From Pyxicephalus adspersus (Eukaryota; Chordata; Amphibia; Anura; Pyxicephalidae): a DNA stretch of 64,000 nt. Below the pieces are notes generated by a model, which worked only from the letters and a program-made list of their open reading frames with translations, was not told the origin of the DNA and ran no database searches. Below are positions 56,327 through 64,000 of the stretch, in pieces. Every line of letters starts with the position of its first letter. Position 1 is the first letter of the stretch. Both the position numbers and the translations under genes were made by a program. Location of the stretch: contig NC_092863.1 of NCBI RefSeq assembly GCF_032062135.1, positions 20,712,460 through 20,776,459 of the forward strand, given 5' to 3'.

Positions 56327-56890
56327 TAAAGCGTACCTAAACTCAGAATTTTCACTTTACATAAAAGGGTGAACCCTTTTATGTATGGTAGAAATTCAGT
56401 TTTTTGTTTATTTTTAGGTGCAACAACCTTTTTTTTTTTTTTTACAAAAAAAGGGTGCAGCACCGCCCCCTAATTCTCGGCCGCCTAGGCTGTTGAGAAT
56501 GAATGGGAGCACAAAGCCTCCCAGGATACCTGGATTCTTGGGCGCTCCTTCTGCGCATGCCCGAGATGCCCAGGCGGTTGAGAATAAATGAGCGTGCAAA
56601 GCCTCCCGAGGTACCTAAAATTTCCAGATCTCGCGAATGTACAGTGAGATTGGCCAATTTGTTTTCATCCCACGTCACCCAATCTCGCACTTGGGTTGGG
56701 TGATGTAGGATGAAGAATCTGGAAGAGAAGACGAAGATTACGGAGCCCGGAGCGCTGGCTCCGGGATGGATGCTGAGACAACGTGGGACTCGATGCTGAG
56801 CACCCCCGTAATGATCGGACTGCCCTGCGGGATTGAAGGTAATTGTGTTTTTGTTTTTTTTATTGATTTTTGTGTATAGTTCCTCTTTAA
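56327..56890 (+). mobile_element. MITE family A, copy 3
   Basis: The left end is TAAAGCGTACCTAAACTCAG (56327) and the right end is …AGTTCCTCTTTAA (56890). The interior contains CATGCGC-type blocks ('ctgcgcatgcccgag'), a tandem duplication of the 'ttgagaatgaatggg…aaagcctccc' segment (56490 and 56578), and the 'cacgtcaccc…gggtgatgtagg' hairpin. It is the same orientation as copy 1, without the nested hAT. Confidence 0.8.
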
Positions 56891-57819
56891 CATGGTGGTA
56901 GAATAAATGGTAAATGTATGCATTGAAAAGACCAGTAACAAACAAACAAACAAAAGTAACAAAATGAATTTTTCCTCTCGGGGTATATAATGAAGCAAAT
57001 CTTTTCCTTTAGGTTTAAGCACAAAGAGGCTGTTGATATAATCCCCAGTCTTGCCATGAATTAATTTCTTGTTGAACTTAGTCATTAACAAATATATAAT
57101 TTTAATTATAAAGTCATAAAATATGCATATCTTTGAATGTTATGATTGTCCATATTCTTTAGAATGGTTTTACTTGTAATATGTAATATGCTTGTGGCAT
57201 TTTAAACTAGCAGTGTCAAATGATGTGAAATCATCAGTATATAACTATGAACAGAGCTCATATTGGGTAATAATTTTTTAGGAATCATCAAAACAGTGTA
57301 TCTAAAAAAAGGGTCCATTCGCACCAGAACACTGTGCCCTGCAATGGTTTGTGGGGCACCATTTCAAAATGCTAACAAACCAGTTCTGTTACAAGGGAAA
57401 TTTAGAGGTTAACATCACCCATATATACTTGATCTCAGGAGTATCTTAGATTGCCCAGGTTCCATCAGCTGTGAAAATAAAGAAAATTAGATTTTGCATT
57501 TTCACATTGCCAGCGCTCATAAAGACTTTATGAGAAAACACTGGTAGTTTGAAACGTTTCAAGGTTTTTCATTGATGTTGTACTTAATGGCTTAACTTCT
57601 TTCACAGTGCAACTCACAGGGAACATTGTGAAAGTGTATTCTTGTCACAATACCACCTCACAAGGATGTGAATGAACGCTTAATAACACATGGTAGAATG
57701 AATGTGTAATATGCCTTCGGCATTACTCTTTTGCTGCCCAATTTGCACAACTCCTTAATATTTCACAGAAATAAATATTTAAATGTGTATTTCTAGCCTT
57801 CAGATAATTTAAAATACAA
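56891..57819. other. No gene seen
   Basis: AT-rich unique sequence with no recognisable coding, RNA or repeat features. Confidence 0.45.
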
Positions 57820-58155
57820 CAGCATGGTGGCTCAGAGGTTAGCCCCTGCAGTGCTACTGTAGGTCCCAGGTTTGAATCTCAACCAGGACACTATCTGCAT
57901 GGAGTTAACAGGTTCTCCCTGTGTTTGTGTGGGTTTTCTCCGGGTACTCCAGTTTCCTCCTGCATTTCAATAAAACATGCAGTTAAGTTTTTGTCTTGCC
58001 CCCAAATTGACCCTAGACTGTGTTGAGGAAATATGCCTAAGGTAGGGACATTTGATTGTGAGCTCCTTTGAGCCACAACTAGTAACATGACTATAGATTT
58101 TGTAAAGTGTTGTGTAATATGTCAGAGCTATTTAAATACTGGATAATAATAAAAT
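57820..58155 (+). mobile_element. tRNA-derived SINE (V-SINE-like)
   Basis: The head 'agcatggtggctcagaggttag…ggtttgaatctc' carries RNA polymerase III A-box and B-box-like sequences (GGTTTGAATCTC for GGTTCRANNCC). The central part, 'catggagtt…ggttctccctgtgtttgtgtgggttttctccgggtactccagtttcctcc', is the widely shared core of vertebrate V-SINE-type elements. The tail 'aaagtgttgtgtaatatgtcagagctatttaaatactggataataata' resembles a LINE 3' end and ends in a short TAA repeat. It appears nearly full length. Confidence 0.88.
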
Positions 58156-58839
58156 GTCTCGTTCTGGACTAGGGATAATTTAAAATACTCATAACATAGA
58201 TTTTTGAATGCACAATATTTGTGCAGCTGCTTATCAAACCTAAGGGCAGGTTTTAGCCTGCCTCAGGTTCAAGAGATTCCATGTGGAACTGGCAGACGCC
58301 ATCTTGCCAGCTGCTGGGTCACTCGCACTGCAGTGCTGGTTCCTAATTTTTTTAATTTAAAACCCATGGTGAGATGATTCTGAAATAAAAAGCCTGGTGA
58401 ACAAAAAAGCGAAAAAGCAAAAAGACTTATACAAAAAAGCATGCAGAAAGGTGCTTTTATGATCCTCCTCTAAAGAGGAAGGGCCACTTGTCCCTCACCC
58501 TCTGGGGCATAATGCTGTACATTTCTGAATAAGCCGTTTCTTCATTCCTTCATATCAAAATTGATGCCACATCTCAAAGTTAACATATGGGTGTTACAAT
58601 CAAACAATTCATGGGACTTTTAAGGCATCTTTCTCAAAAACCAAACATTTTTTTTATTAATTTTAAATGCCAGTTAACCTTATCCTAAATGCATCAATGA
58701 AAAACTTATTACAAATGAACAAAAAATAGCAAACATTTGAAAACTAAAGGCAAAAAGTCAGCAGCATAAATCACCTGTATATGTTGTTCATGGTTCTATA
58801 TAATTAACTTTTTCATGGATGCTTTATGCACTCCTTCAG
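58156..58839. other. No gene seen
   Basis: Unique AT-rich sequence; a short GC-richer patch near 58240-58340 has no assignable function. Confidence 0.4.
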
Positions 58840-58994
58840 GAAATATCAATAGGATGATCCAGTAAATCCGGAATGGATCTGGTCCAGGATTAAAAATATT
58901 TGTTAGCAAATCCATTCTAGGTTTGCTGGATCACCCAGCCTAAGTGGAGAAAGTGTATCCTCTCCAGCCTTGGAGAGCTTTAATAAATCAGGCC
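58840..58994. mobile_element. Foldback MITE (same family as 15178), partial left arm
   Basis: It contains 'ccggaatggatctggtccaggatt…ccattctaggtttgctggatcacccag…gtatcctctccagccttggagagctttaataaatcaggccc'. The right terminus is clear, while the left arm is truncated. It abuts the 3' end of an L1. Confidence 0.7.
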
Positions 58995-61900
58995 CTTTAT
59001 GGGAGCTTGTTGAAGGTATATTGTGGAGAAATAATTAGTTTGCGTTCCCAGTTTGTTGGAAGAGGGGATCCACCAGTAGGGAGCTTGATCTAGTATGGCT
59101 GCTTTATAATAGTTATATAGGTGTAGGGGACCCAATCCTCTTAGTTTTTTTTGTTTAAAAATTAGGCACATTTAGGCTTTTATGATTCCATATAAAGGTT
59201 TGGATGATCCTCTGTAAAGTAGTAAAATAGGAAGTGGGGAGGTGGAAGGGGATAGTAAGAAAAAGGTACAGGATTTTTGGAAGGATTAGCATTTTAAAAG
59301 TTGTGATGCATCCAGAGACAGATCAAATGGCATAGGTTATTGTAGTTGTTTGGGAAGTGCTTGAAGTAAGGATTTGTAGTTGTGTTTAAGTAGTAGGGGA
59401 TTAGGGGTTATTTGTTTCCCAAGATATTTAATAGAGTTTTTCTATGTAAATTGATAATTGTTGTTTAATTTTCATTTTGGGATTTGTGTACATTAGGTTT
59501 ATAATAGGACTGAATTCTTGTAAAATGGATTGGATGACATCATCAGCAAAATGCCTAATTTTGTTGGAATAGTTAGAAATTGTTAAACCAGAGATGTTTG
59601 TATTGGTACAGATATGTTCTGCTAGGGGTTCTATGAGTGCAAAAATAATAGAGATACAGGGCAGCCTTGTCTCAAACAATTAGTAATGGAGAATTCAGAA
59701 AAAGCAATACCTTTGATGTAAACATTGGTTGAAGGTAAAGAATTTAATGCTATCATAGCACGTAATATCCATCTCTTGAATCCAAATGTTTTAGTGCATG
59801 TCTAAGGTAGGTCGAATGGACTCCATTAAATGCTGTTTAAGCATCATGGAGTTGGTATTTTATGAGAGTGAGCATGATGTAGAAGGTCTAGTATATGCCG
59901 TGTACCATCTGGGGCCTGTCTACCATGTGTAAAACCAACTTGGTTAGGGGATACTATATGGTATAGTATCTAAATCTCTTAGCAAGAACTTTAGCATATA
60001 CTTTATTATAAGTATTAAACAGAGATATGGGTCTGTAATTTTGGGGGTGACTAAGGTCTTTATCTGGTTTCAGTATTGTTATTATAAAAGCTAGATTGGA
60101 CATATCAATATAAATGTATATAAAATATACTATAATGAATTATATATTTTATGAAGGATGAGGTTGTGTTTAAACAATTTAAAGAATTTGTTTGTGTAAC
60201 CATGCAGTCCAGGAGATTTATGCAGTGGAAGAGAGCCAATTAGTTATTACTTTCTGATGAAGTGAATGGGGCTGAAATAAAAAAAAGTTGCTGCTCAGAT
60301 AGGGAAGGGAGCTTTATTTTTGCTAAGAATTAATTTATGATATCTTCAGCGGGTTGGGAAATGGATGAACCTTTTGTAAATCATAAAGAAAGCATTAGCA
60401 ATATTTACAGGGTTGAAAGATGGAACACCATAGGAAAGTTGTATAATAGAGGAGATTTTAAACCGTACTCGTTTACCTGGCCAGTAAGAACCAGCTTTGG
60501 TATTGCAAGCATAATGAGTAGCTCTAGTTTTTGTATGAAAGATTCATATTTATACGACAAAAGAAAATGTAATTTGGATCTAGTTTTAAGTAGTTAATCA
60601 GAAGTTTGGGGTGCAGTATTTGATTTGTTAGTAGGTTCTATTTGTTTTGTCGCATGGTTTGGGTTTAATTATCACCATCTGAATTTGTAGCAACCTCTGG
60701 TTTTTGGCTTGAAAGCATATCTTCATCAGAAAACCTATCATAAATGCCTTATGTGCATTCCATAGGGTGAAACTATTAACATTGCCGATATTGTTTTTTA
60801 AAAAAGAAAGACTAAGTTTCATTAATTTGTTTGGAATATTTTTTATTTTATAATATATTTATCATTTTGGTTATATTATATTTTTTAGGGTATTGCAATA
60901 GAAAAATATTTAGTCGCCAAAATGCTCTAGGGGTATGGGGAATAGTACAGGCGAAATTGATTGTATATCGGTGCATGGTCTGACCATGTAATGTCACCTG
61001 TGTTAGCAGAAGAGATATTTAGCAAAGTCTATTTATGAGTTAATAAATCTATTCTGGAGCATGTGGAGTGCAGTGGAGAAAAAAAAGGTGTAGTCCTTTT
61101 CTAAACCATGAAGACATCACTATACATAGTAGAGGTCATATTCATATAGACTATGGAGAAAGGAAGTTGAGGTTCTTCTCGTAGGAGATGTGGAATCCAG
61201 GATAGGATCTGGTACTGTGTTAAAGTCACCAGCTTTATTGAGATGGCCTTGACTGATTGATTTCAATTCCTTAGGAATTGAAGTAAACCAAAAAACAACC
61301 CCAAAAAAATACACCTACCTACAATCCTCCAGAACAGTCGATCATTCCATTGGGTCCCGCGTTGTCCTGGTATCCGTCTTCAGGCTGGCGCGCCAGGCAC
61401 CTCCATCTTCTCTCTGTCTTTCCTGGTTCTTCTTCTTCCTACATCACCCAACGCAGACGCAAGATCGGGTGATGTAGATAGGAAAAAACTTGCCAATCTC
61501 TCTACGCATGCCTACCCTAGCTTGTCAGAAGTCACCTACCTTGGCAGGTATGGGGGCCACAACCTGGCTCTGAAGAAGGCCCGGCTGTTGCTTAGACTCT
61601 GCGCCCGTGCACATCTCTACCATTGGGCTGGTGACACGAAAGGTCCACCACCCTGCCCTGTGGCACCTTGATAAACGTCTTGTATGCTGTCAGGCAGAGA
61701 TAATGGTTTAGGCAAATGGTGTGCCCTGTCAATTATAGGTTGACGCACATTTGTCTGTGGTAAAAGAGCTTTCAAGTAATTAAGCAAAAATTTAGACAAG
61801 TCCCGAGATTACATTTTTTTCAGGAGTGCCTCTAAATTTTATATTATTTCTGCGCAACCTGTCTTTAAGGTTAGTAATTTTTGTCGTTCCAGTCTGAATA

Positions 61901-62300
61901 GTCTGCCATTTTGGATACCACATGGTGTACTTGAGTGTCTAGATCCTGTATTTCTGAGTTCAGTTTAGATATAAGAGAAACAATATTTCCAATTGTTCAA
62001 TTTGGCTGCAAGAGTCAGGGATAAAGAATGGAGGAGACCCACCTGCATCAGAAAGAGTTGTATATTTGTTTTTAGTCATCCCTGGGTATGGAAGACACAG
62101 TGGTAGGTGTTGCAGCTTTATTGTCTCTCGAGCTGTCTGCGCCTTTTTTCTTCTGTGAGGCAGTAACAAAAGCAGTGGGCCTTCATGGAGGAAGCTTTGT
62201 TTTTGAGCATTTCAGCGGAGTGGTTCGGGGCAGGGATGGAGCCACTTGCTAGTAAGTATATTTGCCTTACTGTCACTATGAACAGAGTGAGTGAATCAAG
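58985..62300 (-). pseudogene. L1-like LINE, minus strand, degenerate
   Basis: From right to left: ORF1 remnants with the RRM/C-terminal region (62170-61600; …LSKFLLNYLKALLPQT…, DRAHHLPKP). Then the ORF2 endonuclease with KAGDFNTVPDPILDST (61190-61245, the GDFN motif). Then RT around 60300-59430, where LIEPLAEHI and NKIRHFADDVIQ carry the catalytic Asp-Asp (59540-59640). Then the C-terminal LRGLGPLHLYNYYKAAILDQ (59080-59145). It is interrupted by MITE family A copy 4 and many stops. Confidence 0.8.
61278..61530 (-). mobile_element. MITE family A, copy 4 (partial)
   Basis: It starts TTGAAGTAAACCAAAAAAC and includes 'ctacatcaccc…gggtgatgtag' and 'gccaatctctctacgcatgcc', matching the family interior. 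The distal part is missing. It lies inside the L1 endonuclease region. Confidence 0.6.
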
Positions 62301-62519
62301 TAGCCATCTCAGTCACCCGCTGGCCACACCCATATCCCCTGTTGTTTTGACAAATGTGTAATTTAAATACATTAAATACATAATAATTTAAATGATTTGA
62401 GTTTATATCTATTGGTTTTAACAAATTTGACAAGTAGCAGGAGGCATAGACTTCTAAGATGCCAAGGGCACCCCAAGGGAAGAACAGACAGAGGACAAAG
62501 TACAAAAGAGAATCAAACA

Positions 62520-62830
62520 TTCAGAAGAGGCGGGATCCATAAACAGAAAATCGTCTAAATAATGAACAACATTAGAATTACCTTTAAACTTAACTAACCA
62601 TTCTAAAAATGATGAAATTCAAAATAATGACTAAGACAATGAAATGTCTAATGGGAGTGATTTATTAAAAAGAAAATATCAAAACAAAATCCAAGAGAAG
62701 AAAAAAGCTGCTGGATGAATAGGGGGGGGGAATAGGGGGGGGACAAGCCGTCAAGGGGCAACCCTAAAAGCAGCAAAAGAAGGTGAAGAAAAAGGGCCTG
62801 CAACACGTCCAGCAGCGATTTCTTTGAAAT
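62520..62830 (-). pseudogene. DIRS-like reverse transcriptase fragment
   Basis: The piece carries the AGRVAGPF entry motif (about 62790) and HYLDDFLF (about 62550-62575). Between them two poly-G tracts (62724-62745) and AT-rich sequence replace or scramble the expected middle of the RT domain. In DIRS elements this RT sits upstream of RNase H and a tyrosine recombinase; neither was recognised here. Confidence 0.7.
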
Positions 62831-62989
62831 TTTTTCTCAAACTACATGTTCTAAACCCCCGAACAGAAGGCAAATTAACCAATATTGTATAGCCTGAACC
62901 ATTAAAAGGGGCAAGAAGAAACCATAAGTGAAACCATCAGTTAGATGAGCAGATTTGGAAGCCTCACTGGAGTGAGGCCCTTTGGGAAA

Positions 62990-63461
62990 AAGCTCTCTAC
63001 CTGCCTGTTGATTGATCAGCTTTTGAAAGCATTTGGTATGCTGTTATGGGATGCTGTCCCGCACAAAAAGCACACTCGTGGCTCTGGGTTCATTTTCAGT
63101 ACCAAAAGAGGTAACCCTGAGCCACATTTGGGGTGGAATTGCCAGGGAGCTTTTAGGTCTTACCTGGTCCCCACATGCCTGCGGCATCCCCCAGTGATGC
63201 TCGGCACCTGTTTCCTGGCATCGCCAGGCTACACAGATGCCGGATGGTGTTTGCGTCCCCAGCTTGTGAACGTTGGGGACGCGAGGCCTAGGGATGCAGA
63301 TGCCTGCTGGGCCAGTCTGGGCAGTGCGAGCATGCGTCTGGAGGGCGGGACTGTGCGGCTGGGAGGCGGGACCAGGCGGGAAATTTAAAATAATAAGTAT
63401 TTTTAAATGTACCATTTTGCCATTTAAAAATACTTATTATTGAGACCGCCAGGGAGGTTAA
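62990..63461. mobile_element. MITE-like repeat with TTAACCTCCCTGGCGGT-type end
   Basis: The right end, read in reverse, is TTAACCTCCCTGGCGGTCTC, a terminus I recall as common in frog repeats. The interior is GC-rich (63170-63385) and contains a perfect 21-bp hairpin. It splits the DIRS gag-like and RT regions. The left boundary is approximate. Two long overlapping open frames here (both strands) reflect the GC-rich composition. Confidence 0.5.
63389..63441. repeat. Perfect 21-bp hairpin
   Basis: The arm at 63389-63409 (AATAATAAGTATTTTTAA…) is the exact reverse complement of 63421-63441, with an 11-nt loop. It lies 17 bp from the MITE-like terminus. Confidence 0.95.
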
Positions 63462-64000
63462 AGGCAAGGCATACGCCACTGTTAGGGAAAGAGGTCCTAG
63501 GCCTTGGTTGTTGTTTAAAAGCAGCCGACTTCTGAGGAATAAGCAAGTTCAGCCATAACCCTACGTCCTTACCCCACATTTCATAATAGGAAAAACAGAC
63601 AATCGAAAAACCTCATCATAATTAAACCAAGTCCTGAAAATGTTATCTTAACTTCCTGTATGATATCAACATAATGAAACATCCCACCACTGTTTTCAGA
63701 AAATTTTTCAAACACTAACATATATACAAAAAGCCTGAAGCCAGTTATTAAAAGACTACATGACTATTATTATGTTATTATTAAAAGCACATGGCGACGC
63801 TTTCATGGCTAATCGTAGTGGGAAGGTGTAAAGCAAGTGGAGAAAGTTCAAAGAGCATAGCCTTCTAGGTTCACAGAGTCAGATGTGGAATCTTGCCTCT
63901 GTGCTCTTGGACAGCCATCATGAGGAATTTGGAATTGTTTTGGTCTTGTTCTACCCAGAGGAGTTATCTCTTCGCGGGTTGTCTTGGTAAGAAGGACCAT

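Larger units (their letters stand above)
62370..63995 (-). mobile_element. DIRS-like tyrosine-recombinase retroelement (partial)
   Basis: Minus-strand translations match DIRS-type polyproteins. Near 63560-63745: FNNWLQAFCIYAS and EKFPE, then FHYVDIIQEV and FSGLG, resembling the gag-like region. Near 62755-62825: KEIAAGRVAGPFSSPSFAAFRVAP, matching the EI.AGRVAGPF motif at the start of DIRS RT. Near 62525-62620: FLEWLVKFKGNSNVVHYLDDFLFMDP with the YLDD catalytic box. Near 62440-62490: SLGVPLASQKSMPPAT. An unrelated repeat interrupts it and the frame is broken. The element extends past the window's right edge. Confidence 0.75.

Noticed and set aside
62945..63415. Long overlapping open frames on both strands (147 and 123 codons)
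   Set aside because: They coincide with a GC-rich MITE-like repeat and have no domain similarity.
1..64000. CRISPR arrays, rRNA genes, intact tRNA genes, bacterial operons
   Set aside because: No regularly spaced identical repeats with unique spacers, no rRNA-like sequence and no intact tRNA cloverleaf were seen. Tandem repeats present are contiguous or degenerate.

Overview
This window is vertebrate nuclear DNA, AT-rich and dense in transposons. It is most likely amphibian, probably a frog. The evidence is the mix of degenerate CR1/L2-type LINEs, L1/Tx1-like LINEs, Penelope-like elements (PLE) with hammerhead ribozyme motifs, a DIRS-type tyrosine-recombinase retroelement, Tc1/mariner, hAT and CMC-like DNA transposons, a tRNA-derived SINE and several MITE families. 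There are no bacterial-type operons and no CRISPR array. The organism call is an inference from repeat content; no species was identified.

The only convincing host gene sequence is one coding exon on the + strand (13093-13376), with good splice sites, encoding the N-terminal region of SRCIN1 (p140Cap/SNIP). No further SRCIN1 coding exon was recognised in the next 50 kb, so most of the window looks like a very large srcin1 intron plus more than 13 kb of upstream intron. A second place of possible host interest is 54.6-55.2 kb: low-repeat sequence with an exact CArG box, a GTAAGG donor and a 25-nt exon-like segment, perhaps an alternative first exon.

Layout. 1-1.4 kb: featureless. 1.4-5.9 kb: CR1/L2 LINE (+) with an esterase-type ORF1, an embedded ~150-bp tandem repeat, and a broken endonuclease/RT ORF2. 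6-6.2 kb and 10.9-11.2 kb: PLE-type tails, the second with an intact-looking hammerhead ribozyme. 12.1-12.6 kb: LINE 3' end. 13.1 kb: srcin1 exon. 15.2-17.7 kb: foldback MITE and L1 pieces. 21.2-22.2 kb: L1 3' end. 26.2-27.2 kb: Tc1 relic. 29-31.6 kb: PLE (-) with RT and GIY-YIG. 31.7-33 kb: CR1/L2 piece. 33.5-37.1 kb: L1 (-) with a 16-bp target-site duplication but no 3' half. 37.5-42 kb: two head-to-head copies of an unusual transposase-like gene, one carrying a MITE that itself carries a hAT element. 42-47.5 kb: degenerate L1 (+) with hAT insertions. 47.9-50.2 kb: MITE and L1 (-). 51.2-52.3 kb: mariner-like element with about DD41D spacing. 56-59 kb: MITEs and a SINE. 59-62.3 kb: L1 (-). 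62.4-64 kb: DIRS-like element (-).

Nearly every mobile-element coding region is interrupted by stops or frameshifts, so they are annotated as pseudogenes or relics. They do not form a pathway; the structure is successive layers of insertion inside a neuronal gene's introns. Two assembly gaps (35071-35951 and 41171-41356) fall inside repeats.
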